Position numbers and translations under genes: made by a program. From a virus, in IMG/VR virus record IMGVR_UViG_3300020195_000033, positions 1-53,677 of that record: a DNA stretch of 53,677 nt, one strand, 5' to 3'. The notes beneath the pieces were generated by a model. It saw nothing but the letters and a program-made list of their open reading frames with translations, ran no database searches and was not told where the DNA came from. Below are positions 47,377 to 53,677 of the stretch, one piece after another (within the stretch, counting starts at the first letter, position 1; each line of letters starts with the position of its first letter).

Positions 47377-48600
47377 ATGGCCTATCAGCCAACAATCCGC
47401 CGACCGACAGGCATCGCTACTGCGCCGCTCATCATGGTGTCAGGGCTTCCGAAGTCAGGGAAGTCGACGCTTGCATATCTGCTTGGTCAGTCTCAGATCA
47501 TTCACCGATCGTGGGTGATTGACTTGGGTGAAGGTTCTGCTGACGAGTACGGGACAGATGATTCAGGCTACGAAGTCGTCGAGTGGGGCCGGTCGTTCGC
47601 TGACTTGAAGGACACGATTCGCTTCCTGATCGCAGAGCCGTGCCCGCCGAAGCTAATGAACGTCATCACGATCGACAGCGGGACAGAGCTGTGGGACAGT
47701 CTGAAGGATCGTGCGAGTAGTCGCGCGCGACGGTCGAAGAAGAACGCTGCGGCGCTCGAAACGGACCCCGACTATGAAGTCGACGTGTCGATGCCGTTCT
47801 GGAATGACGCGAAGGACACTTGGGCCGGGATCATCTCGCCGCTGAAACTCGCGCCGCACATCGTCGGGATCGTCACAGTCGCGACTGACATGGTGGCTGA
47901 AGTCGTGAACGGTGTCCCGACGAACCGCAAGGTCACGTCATATCAGTGTGAAAAGACGCTGACGCGAGTCGTGACTGCGCACGTCGCTGTCAGGCCCGAC
48001 CACACTTCGCATCTGATCGAAGTACGCTCGAAACTCATCAGTGTCGGCGTGAACGGTCTGCCGTTGAAGTCTGATAACCCGCTCGACGAGCTACTTCAGA
48101 TGCTCTCACCATCCGGCGATTTCTCAGCACCGGAAGCTGTCGAGCTGCAAGACGACGAGCGTGGCGGGCCGGTCGCTGACACGATCAGCCCTGAGCAGAA
48201 ACAGCAGCTATTCGACACTGTGAAGTCGATCGAGAGCGACGACACCTTCCAGGCCGCGGTCAAGACGGCGTTCACTCGCCAGTTCGGGCTACTCGCTGAT
48301 CTTCCACTGTCACGATTCGATGAGGCTGTCAAGTGGCTCGGTGATCGACTCTCACGGTTCGATGATGAGCTTGTCTGCAACGTGTGCGGCGCACCGCTCG
48401 CGGTCAACATGCACGCGAACTGCGGGACGACGACGAAACCGAAGCGGGGGAAGAACAAGGCGCAGCCGCCCGAAACGCCAGCCGATGAGCTTCCCGGTGA
48501 TGACATGCCGGTGCAGGCGACGCTCGCAGACCTGATCGGCACGCACGCTGACCAGCTAGACGACGAAGAGGCGCTCGCTGACGTTGGGGCGACGTCGTGA
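47377..48600 (+). CDS. Sak4-like AAA/RecA-fold ATPase (single-strand annealing/recombination)
   Basis: 407 aa. Walker A SGLPKSGKST (about 22-31), Walker B LMNVITIDSGTELW (about 93-106). The pattern VSGLPKSGKSTLAYLLGQSQ and the following region match phage Sak4-type proteins. C-terminal region has CNVCGAPLAV ... NCGTTTKPKRGKN (a Cys pair) and an acidic tail. Sak4 promotes ssDNA annealing with a partner SSB; none was recognised. Strongest ribosome site of the plus operon. Confidence 0.8.
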   Translation: MAYQPTIRRPTGIATAPLIMVSGLPKSGKSTLAYLLGQSQIIHRSWVIDLGEGSADEYGTDDSGYEVVEWGRSFADLKDTIRFLIAEPCPPKLMNVITIDSGTELWDSLKDRASSRARRSKKNAAALETDPDYEVDVSMPFWNDAKDTWAGIISPLKLAPHIVGIVTVATDMVAEVVNGVPTNRKVTSYQCEKTLTRVVTAHVAVRPDHTSHLIEVRSKLISVGVNGLPLKSDNPLDELLQMLSPSGDFSAPEAVELQDDERGGPVADTISPEQKQQLFDTVKSIESDDTFQAAVKTAFTRQFGLLADLPLSRFDEAVKWLGDRLSRFDDELVCNVCGAPLAVNMHANCGTTTKPKRGKNKAQPPETPADELPGDDMPVQATLADLIGTHADQLDDEEALADVGATS

Positions 48601-48839
48601 GCGACTCATGCCAGCACGGTCGCGGTCCTGGCTGCAATCTCTGTCGGCTACTCGCTAGCAGCCGTCACGCACAGCTCTCCCCGTTCACACCGCTCGTCGC
48701 GCGCTGCGCTAACTGCGGCCAGACGAAGCGTCACTGGGCTGGCTGTACTCGCCGCAAACTCACGGTCAGACCCGATGGCAGTGACGCTGAGAGTCTCGCA
48801 GAGTGGCGACAGCAGCGACTCGGCGGCAGACTCGAATGA
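48597..48839 (+). CDS. Zinc-binding protein, 80 aa
   Basis: GTG 48597 overlaps the upstream stop (GTGA). CQHGRGPGCNLCRLLAS and ARCANCGQTKRHWAGC give several CxxC/CxxH sites. Basic. Nucleic-acid binding plausible. Confidence 0.7.
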   Translation: MSDSCQHGRGPGCNLCRLLASSRHAQLSPFTPLVARCANCGQTKRHWAGCTRRKLTVRPDGSDAESLAEWRQQRLGGRLE

Positions 48840-48946
48840 CAGAGCGCGACGTCAGGGCTGACCTGGTCCGACGCGGTAAAGCCCCTGATAACCCGACAAG
48901 CGCGACGACAGACGCAACAACGCGAAAGCGAGAGGTAAACAGATGA
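48836..48946 (+). CDS. Small basic protein, 36 aa
   Basis: ATG 48836 (ATGA) to stop at 48944-48946, which overlaps the next ATG. Starts MTERDVRADLVRRGKAPDNP and ends TRKREVNR. Carries the AGAGG ribosome site of the next gene. Could be functional or only coupling. Confidence 0.5.
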   Translation: MTERDVRADLVRRGKAPDNPTSATTDATTRKREVNR

Positions 48947-49176
48947 ACGTGGACCAAATCTTGAACGACACACTCGGGGCGCTCGAATTGCCAGACGGTG
49001 CGATCCCGGTGTCAGTGATCGTGCTCTGCGAGTACGCCGAACCTGGCGCTGACAACGCGCCCGGCAGACTCCGGCTCGCTATGTGCAGCGACGAAAACAT
49101 GCCACCGTGGACTTCGCTCGGGATGATGCGCTACGCCACCGAGATTGAGATAGCCGAAATATGCGCGACTGAATGA
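48943..49176 (+). CDS. Hypothetical protein, 77 aa
   Basis: ATG 48943. MNVDQILNDTLGALELPDGA followed by a hydrophobic strand PVSVIVLCEYAEPG and TSLGMMRYATEIEIAEI. Unknown family; its stop overlaps the HNH start. Confidence 0.65.
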   Translation: MNVDQILNDTLGALELPDGAIPVSVIVLCEYAEPGADNAPGRLRLAMCSDENMPPWTSLGMMRYATEIEIAEICATE

Positions 49177-49511
49177 GGCAAGTCTCGAAGAAGCGGGCGA
49201 AGCTACTCCCGACGCGTGCGAAGGTCTGCGCCGCGGTCAGACAACGAGACTCGAACCGCTGCCAAGCCGTAGACCGGCTGTACGGGGCGACCCTGCCCGT
49301 CGCCGCTGTAGCGGCGCTCCCGAAAGCCTGCGGCGGGCCACTCGACTGCCATGAGATCATCCCAAAGTCAGCTTGGGCTGGCGGCTGGCTCGTCGAATCG
49401 AACGTCATCCTCGTCTGCCGTAGTCACCATGATTTCATCGGGAACTGGCCGGAGGCGGCAGCATTAGCAGGCCTTCACGCCTTCTCCTGGTCGCCGCGAC
49501 CGCTAGAATGA
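49173..49511 (+). CDS. HNH nuclease domain protein, 112 aa
   Basis: ATG 49173. The core is DCHEIIPKSAWAGGWLVESN followed by VILVCRSHHDFI: an HNH-like beta-beta-alpha fold with H-E and HH and Cys ligands (CGGPLDCHE, VCRSHH). C-terminal short. It may nick DNA during packaging or recombination. Followed by a terminator-like hairpin. Confidence 0.8.
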   Translation: MRQVSKKRAKLLPTRAKVCAAVRQRDSNRCQAVDRLYGATLPVAAVAALPKACGGPLDCHEIIPKSAWAGGWLVESNVILVCRSHHDFIGNWPEAAALAGLHAFSWSPRPLE

Positions 49512-49513
49512 TT

Positions 49514-49544
49514 GAGCCGGGCGCGACTTCAATCGCCCCGGCTC
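49514..49544 (+). terminator. Hairpin at the end of the plus operon
   Basis: GAGCCGGG ... CCGGCTC pairing over about 12 bp with a 6-nt loop and one bulged C, 2 nt after the HNH stop. No strong U tract. Confidence 0.55.
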
Positions 49545-49571
49545 CGATCCCAACCTTTACAGGAGGCCGAG

Positions 49572-49595
49572 ATGAGTGAGATGGTAGCCCGATGA
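49572..49595 (+). CDS. 7-aa leader mini-ORF before the HNH endonuclease
   Basis: AGGAGG (49561-49566) precedes ATG 49572 by 5 nt; MSEMVAR and a TGA overlapping the next ATG at 49592. The endonuclease is therefore expressed only by coupled re-initiation or through the mini-ORF. Confidence 0.5.
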   Translation: MSEMVAR

Positions 49596-50440
49596 GCGCC
49601 GCACCCGTTCCACCAGAAGTTAGGTTCTGGTCCCGAGTGGCCAAAGGGACTAACGACGAATGTTGGCTCTGGCAAGGACCGCGTAGTCCGCTGATGGGAT
49701 ACGGACGATTCAACGACGGCACAAGAATAATAATGACGCACCGCTACTCCTACGAGCTAACTATCGGGCCAATCCCTGAAGGACTGTCCGTCTGCCATTC
49801 CTGCGACACTGGATCGTGCGTCAACCCTGCCCACTTGTGGCTTGGGACGCATCTCGACAACATGCGGGATATGTCAACGAAGGGACGATCACTAGTCGGG
49901 ACTCGTAGCCCGCGGGCGTACCCCACCGAGGTCGTTGTGGCTATCAGGGCAGCAGTAGCAGCGGGCGCTACGCTCAGAGAAACAGCAGAGAGGTTCGGGG
50001 TCCACCACAACACTGTCTACCGGTACGTCAAACGGTTGCGCCACCGTGACGTCGTGCCTGCGCCAACGTCTGCCCCCGCTCGCGCTGCCATCACTGAACA
50101 CAACCGCAACGCGGCGGAGCGCGAAGTTGCGCGCTTTGATCGAGTCCGTGATGAAGCCGTGAGGTTGTACCGGTCTGGACTCAGTACTGTCGGAGTAGCC
50201 ACCGCGTTAGGGACTCACCCTGGGAACGTTTCACGGATGCTTAGGGATCGTGGAGTGAAGGCCAGACCGCAGCGGTTGTGGACTGACGAGCAGGAAGCCG
50301 AGATAGCAGATGACTTGCGGCGACTAGGTTCAGTGCGGCCAGTGATGGAGAAGTGGCCGATGAGCCGAGCAGTTGTTTCTCGGATTGGGCGCGATCATGG
50401 CGTGCATTTAGTCGTTGGTCGACGTAAACAGACTCCCTAG
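49592..50440 (+). CDS. HNH homing-type endonuclease with HTH modules, 282 aa
   Basis: The N-terminal HNH_3-type domain includes THRYSYELTIGPIPEGLSVC followed by HSCDTGSCVNPAHLWLGTHL (Cys ligands and NPAHL). Then helix-turn-helix units (ETAERFGVHHNTVYRYVKRL, STVGVATALGTHPGNVSRML). This layout is that of free-standing phage homing endonucleases. Isolated between two hairpins, so it may be a recent insertion. Confidence 0.88.
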   Translation: MSAAPVPPEVRFWSRVAKGTNDECWLWQGPRSPLMGYGRFNDGTRIIMTHRYSYELTIGPIPEGLSVCHSCDTGSCVNPAHLWLGTHLDNMRDMSTKGRSLVGTRSPRAYPTEVVVAIRAAVAAGATLRETAERFGVHHNTVYRYVKRLRHRDVVPAPTSAPARAAITEHNRNAAEREVARFDRVRDEAVRLYRSGLSTVGVATALGTHPGNVSRMLRDRGVKARPQRLWTDEQEAEIADDLRRLGSVRPVMEKWPMSRAVVSRIGRDHGVHLVVGRRKQTP

Positions 50441-50566
50441 ACGGCTACAGCTACGAAGTACCCGGCAGATACCCGCGAGACGACCAGCCCTAGAAGCTCA
50501 CCACAAGCGCCCAGCGCTCGCCAGCCGCGTGTAACCCCGATTCCGGTACCAAACTAGCGGAACGAC

Positions 50567-50600
50567 CAGCGCCCGCCCCCTGGGCAGAGGACGGGCGCTG
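50567..50600. terminator. Bidirectional terminator-like hairpin between convergent genes
   Basis: CAGCGCCCG (50567-50575) and CGGGCGCTG (50592-50600) pair perfectly with a 16-nt loop. It lies in the 222-base gap between the plus operon and the lysis cassette. A second small hairpin (ACTTCC-CACAC-GGAAGT, 50602-50618) follows and resembles the recurrent leader box. The rest of 50441-50662 shows nothing else. Confidence 0.6.
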
Positions 50601-50662
50601 TACTTCCCACACGGAAGTCGATCAGGACGCTATCGCGCTGGACGTTAGCCGCGCATCATCCT

Positions 50663-51001
50663 CTAGGGCGCAATCCGTTCGATCGTGTCCCCGTTCGGGC
50701 CGAGTAGCCATGCACGCTCAACGAGCGCGTAGTGACTCTCATGGTCACTAAACAGCGGGCCGACCCAATATGCGAGCAGCGTGAGAAGCCGAGGCTCAGT
50801 GAACGTGCAATCCATCGCTGTCGCCACCAATAGACCACCATGTCGATCGGTAACGTCATTAGGCGACGCGTACCAATCCTGGCTGATGCGCTTCACCTGT
50901 GAAACGCTAGCGACCCACAGCGTGTGATCGAACGGCACGAATGGGCGGTCTGGCCCGTTGCTGCCGTCCTTGACTTCATGCGCGAGTTTCAGTGTGAACA
51001 T
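50663..51001 (-). CDS. Hypothetical protein, 112 aa
   Basis: ATG 51001. Strand-rich (MFTLKLAHEVKDGSNGPDRP, FVPFDHTLWVASVSQVKRIS, RLLTLLAYWVGPLFSDHESH). Last gene of the lysis block, preceded by 184 nt without a gene (a small CCGAC/GTCGG hairpin at 51133-51148 only). No family recognised. Confidence 0.6.
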   Translation of the reverse strand: MFTLKLAHEVKDGSNGPDRPFVPFDHTLWVASVSQVKRISQDWYASPNDVTDRHGGLLVATAMDCTFTEPRLLTLLAYWVGPLFSDHESHYALVERAWLLGPNGDTIERIAP

Positions 51002-51185
51002 TTTCTAGCCCTACCTCTCGGTTGTCTTGCTCGACCACCGCTGGCCGACGAACAGAAGCCTACCTACGCCACCTTGCGCGCGGCCACCATGAAGTCAGAA
51101 CGCGCGCTCAGCGACCGAAAACGGCGAACGCCCCGACCCGAAAGTCGGAGCGCGCACCGCTTCCCCCGAAGTCTCTCGAACGCGT

Positions 51186-51593
51186 TTAGCCAAGCCCAAG
51201 TTTCGGTGCAAGCTCAGCCGCGTCAGACGACTTGTCCCACAGCTTGTACGCCGTCTGAGAGCTGACCACCAACACCATCACGTCAATGAACGCCGTTCGC
51301 GTCAACACCGCCGACCCGTCAGGGAGCAACACAGCACGCTCGACGAGCGCCGTAGCGACAGTCACGACGATCGCGACGATCACCTTCACCCGCGGACTGG
51401 CAGACACCTTCAACAGCAACCCGATCGCCACCGGCAACGCAACAGCGGTGAGGACAGTCCACACCGGCTGCGAGAACGTCACCGAGTGACTCTCCGCCGC
51501 CGGGGCAACTTCCTGCGCGTGAACGACACCGGGAAGCGCGAGTACCGACACAGCAACAGCTACACCGGCAAGTAACCGCTTGAAGAACCTCAT
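51186..51593 (-). CDS. Holin candidate, 135 aa
   Basis: Signal-sequence-like or first membrane helix (RLLAGVAVAVSVLALPGVVH), then two to three hydrophobic helices (WTVLTAVALPVAIGLLLKV, VKVIVAIVVTVATALVERAV, FIDVMVLVVSSQTAYKLWD). Located directly after the endolysin gene, the usual holin position in actinophages. Would permeabilise the membrane to release the endolysin. A signal-arrest arrangement is possible. Confidence 0.75.
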   Translation of the reverse strand: MRFFKRLLAGVAVAVSVLALPGVVHAQEVAPAAESHSVTFSQPVWTVLTAVALPVAIGLLLKVSASPRVKVIVAIVVTVATALVERAVLLPDGSAVLTRTAFIDVMVLVVSSQTAYKLWDKSSDAAELAPKLGLG

Positions 51594-51647
51594 AAAGCAA
51601 CCTCTTTCGTTTGGGTTACTCGCAACGCTAGACGAGGCTCCGCGAAC

Positions 51648-52601
51648 CTACGGGTGATGAGCAAGGAAGTGCGCGGCGGTGATGTTCAACGGCGCACCCG
51701 GTAACGGAGCCGGGGTTGGCACAGGCCCTTCAAGAATCTCTCCACGCAACGCACGTAGATCGAAGTGCTCCGCAGGCAACGGAATCCGACCGCTAGCCGA
51801 GTTTTGGAACGGGATACGCCCCGTCACAGCCAACGCATTCAACACGTTGCCGTCCGATATCCATTGCACTTTCTCGCCCAACGTGAAGTGCGCCGTCGAC
51901 GGCTGCGGCGGAACAGTCGAGTAGTCAACCGGTTGTATGAGTCGCTTCACTATTCCCTCCAATGCGGGCGGTATCGAGTCGCCCGCTATCCAATGAACGT
52001 GCGGCGGGTCAGCGGCAGTCTGCCACGCCCACCCGTATGTAGGCGCGATCTCCCAAAGCAGCAGCGCCGTCGACCGACGCAACGCGACGCGACGCGTGTC
52101 GACGATCTCTGCGATGTCGTCAGCACACCAGTCGCCGTGACGTGACGTGAACGGCACAGCAGCGTTGTACGGCCATGACCCGTTCTGATTCTGAATCTTG
52201 CACCAGTACGTCGCGTCGGGCACCGCGAACTGCTGCGCGCCAAGCCTCGCGATCGCTAGCGCGCGTTCAGTCGGTCGCCACAGCGCCGCGCGTTTCAGCC
52301 TCTTCGCCGCGTTGTATTCGTCGATCGAGCAGGGCCGATAGCGCTTGAATCGTCCGCCGAAGATATCCCACTGGCTTTGACCGGAACGCCCGCGCCCGGT
52401 GGTGGTCATCGTGACCCCATGCTCGCGCATCACCAAATGCAGATGCCACATAGCGAACGCGGGGAACGCGACCAGCATTCTCAGATAGCTCGTCGAGCCG
52501 GTAGGGCCGACAGGAGCGAGAAGCGCCGGGTCGATCGCCCCGTTGAGTTGACCTTTGATGCAGCTCGGCGGCAGATACGGGAGAATCGTCGGGCCAGCCA
52601 A
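51648..52601 (-). CDS. M15-type peptidoglycan peptidase endolysin
   Basis: 317 aa from TTG 52601 just after the preceding stop; no better start is seen. Zinc peptidase motif FTSRHGDWCADDIA (S-x-H-G and the A-x-D site, H155 and D161/162), then YGWAWQTAADPPHVHW, with the second zinc His in the final HxH (H201/H203). This fits D-Ala-D-Ala carboxypeptidase/L-Ala-D-Glu peptidase of the M15 (VanY-like) group. The last 90 residues form a Pro-rich, probable wall-binding tail. Sits between a structural gene and the holin. Confidence 0.78.
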   Translation of the reverse strand: MAGPTILPYLPPSCIKGQLNGAIDPALLAPVGPTGSTSYLRMLVAFPAFAMWHLHLVMREHGVTMTTTGRGRSGQSQWDIFGGRFKRYRPCSIDEYNAAKRLKRAALWRPTERALAIARLGAQQFAVPDATYWCKIQNQNGSWPYNAAVPFTSRHGDWCADDIAEIVDTRRVALRRSTALLLWEIAPTYGWAWQTAADPPHVHWIAGDSIPPALEGIVKRLIQPVDYSTVPPQPSTAHFTLGEKVQWISDGNVLNALAVTGRIPFQNSASGRIPLPAEHFDLRALRGEILEGPVPTPAPLPGAPLNITAAHFLAHHP

Positions 52602-52612
52602 CAGATCGGCTC

Positions 52613-53563
52613 TCAGTACGACACGATGACGACGATACCCGCGCCGCCAGCGCCGCCAGCGCCGGATGCGGAACCGTTCACAGATGCGCCACCACCACCG
52701 CCGCCGCCGCCGTACAAGCCGCCATTTCCGCCCGCTGACGACGCCCCAGCGCCAGAGTTAGAACCCCCGCCACCACCAGCACCGGTGTTGGGAAGGTTCG
52801 CTACAACCGATCCACCGTCACCACCCGCAGTCGGTGTCGTCGTACCGGCGATGCCACCTGCCGCAAATCCCGACAATCCGCCTGCGCCGCCAGGCGTCCC
52901 GACGTTCAATGCGCTGATGTCACCCGCGCCAGCGCCGCCGCCCGCGACCGAGTTGCCGCCTTGTCCACCAGGGCGACCGCCAATATCGGCAACGGTGTTG
53001 CCGCCCACACCAGGAGGGGGACCAACGATCTGACCTGTCGGCACGGGTTGGTCGCCATTGCCGGATACCCCGCCCGCGACATTGGTTGTGTTGCCGCCGC
53101 TACCGTTACCGCCTCCGAACGCTTTGACCCACACGCCGATCGACGAGAACCCGCCGACAGCGCCAGCGTTACCGTTTGTATCGTTCGCCGCGATTGCCAC
53201 GCCACCCGCGCCACCCGCGCCGACGACAACGGTTTCGCTAGCCGCTAACGCAGAGAGATTGAGAACGCCTGACAGACGTGCGCCACCGCCGCCGCCGCTG
53301 CCGCCGATGCGCGCGGACCCCGCAGCACCACGTCGGCCTGACCCGCCGCCCCCGCCAGCGCCGATGATGACGTACTCAGCGACCTTCGCCCCAGCAGGTT
53401 TCACGAAGTTACCGTTCGCGGTGAACACCTGAATGTCGACAACACCCTCGAACCACAGACAGTTCGACGCGTCAAGGCGAAACGGATTCTTATAGTTCGC
53501 CGGTGGTGCAGACGTTGGCGGGCACCCACAACCAAGTCCTGGCCCGTCAGCTACGAATCCCAT
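52613..53563 (-). CDS. Glycine-rich tail/fibre protein, 316 aa (paralogue of the wrapped gene)
   Basis: ATG 53563. The N-terminus with CGCPP is followed by VFTANGNFVKPAGAKVAEYV, then Gly-rich repeats up to the C-terminal GGAGGAGIVVIVSY. Hydrophobic C-terminal strand with final Tyr as in many Gly-rich phage fibre tips. About half of the residues are Gly/Ala/Ser. A duplicate of the neighbouring gene that crosses the window ends. Confidence 0.85.
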   Translation of the reverse strand: MGFVADGPGLGCGCPPTSAPPANYKNPFRLDASNCLWFEGVVDIQVFTANGNFVKPAGAKVAEYVIIGAGGGGGSGRRGAAGSARIGGSGGGGGARLSGVLNLSALAASETVVVGAGGAGGVAIAANDTNGNAGAVGGFSSIGVWVKAFGGGNGSGGNTTNVAGGVSGNGDQPVPTGQIVGPPPGVGGNTVADIGGRPGGQGGNSVAGGGAGAGDISALNVGTPGGAGGLSGFAAGGIAGTTTPTAGGDGGSVVANLPNTGAGGGGGSNSGAGASSAGGNGGLYGGGGGGGGASVNGSASGAGGAGGAGIVVIVSY

Positions 53564-53572
53564 GTGTTCCTC

Positions 53573-53677
53573 CTAGTAGCAGACCATGATGACAATGCCA
53601 GCGCCGCCAGCGCCGCCAGCGCCGGATGCAGAACCGTTCAATGACGCGCCGCCGCCGCCGCCGCCGCCGCCGTAGAT
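53573..53677 (-). CDS. C-terminal 34 codons and stop of the wrapped glycine-rich protein
   Basis: Reading from 53677 down: IYGGGGGGGGASLNGSASGA then GGAGGAGIVIMVCY-stop (53573-53575). In frame with the 5' part at 1-867. It almost repeats the C-terminus of the 52613-53563 gene. Confidence 0.85.
   Translation of the reverse strand: MYGGGGGGGGASLNGSASGAGGAGGAGIVIMVCY

Noticed and set aside
51763-53432. Proline-rich plus-strand frames opposite the glycine-rich and endolysin genes
   Set aside because: Poly-Pro frames are the reverse complement of Gly codons (GGN/CCN) and have no start context.
1-53677. Integrase, repressor-type lysogeny module and attachment site
   Set aside because: No tyrosine or serine recombinase motif and no immunity-type gene seen; the RHH protein alone does not indicate l lysogeny. 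No tRNA-like cloverleaf was recognised by eye, though a program could still find one.

Overview
The window reads as an essentially complete genome of a long-tailed (siphovirus-type) phage with an HK97-like head, about 53.7 kb and GC-rich. Several signs point to a Gram-positive, probably actinobacterial, host: frequent GTG starts, apparent leaderless mRNAs placed 6-7 nt after a TACAAT -10 box, a phage-encoded LPXTG surface protein with a sorting signal, and a structural gene order like that of actinophages. The host is inferred, not shown. The two ends of the window lie inside one glycine-rich gene (53573-53677 plus 1-867, minus strand) and join in frame. This suggests a circularly permuted or circularised assembly cut inside a repeat-rich gene.

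Layout. Almost everything is on the minus strand, so read right to left. From 45577 to about 26200 lies an accessory and DNA-metabolism region of about 50 short, tightly coupled genes (ATGA and GTGA overlaps). It holds a HTH replication protein, a RusA resolvase, many zinc-knuckle small proteins, a J-domain protein, a Gp37/Gp68-like protein, two DNA methyltransferases (one fused to a ParB domain), a nucleoside deoxyribosyltransferase-like protein, a ribbon-helix-helix regulator, a small terminase candidate and an LPXTG protein. The broken end of a third (C5) methyltransferase lies on the opposite strand. From 26099 to 1 comes the packaging and virion cassette: large terminase, an ArdC-type antirestriction protein, portal-MuF fusion, an ART-protease-zeta polyprotein, major capsid protein, connectors, major tail protein, tail chaperones with a -1 frameshift, tape measure, minor tail proteins and fibre. 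It continues across the join into a second glycine-rich protein, an M15 endolysin and a holin (53563-51186). A divergent control region at 45578-45770 drives the only plus-strand operon (45771-49511): Gam-like nuclease inhibitor, ASCH protein, helicase loader, Sak4-like ATPase and an HNH protein, followed by a separate HNH homing-type endonuclease (49592-50440).

Highlights. (1) The portal-MuF gene carries an intein at the conserved Asn-Cys of the MuF motif, and about 90% of the intein also encodes, on the opposite strand and in exact codon register, a Vsr/EDxHD-like homing endonuclease with its own Shine-Dalgarno. (2) Four small genes share a dispersed cassette: a TACAAC-N4-GTTGTA palindrome, a GTGGTACAAT -10 box and an ATGACAA start 6-7 nt later, which looks like an operator-controlled leaderless regulon. 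(3) A 740-aa virion-locus protein places an ADP-ribosyltransferase-like module and a zeta-toxin kinase on either side of a capsid-protease-like domain, each preceded by the same glycine-rich linker. (4) The phage encodes a sortase-type LPXTG surface protein.

No integrase, DNA polymerase, primase, replicative helicase, tRNA or CRISPR array was recognised. Replication probably leans on the host, with the phage supplying loader, recombination and resolution functions.
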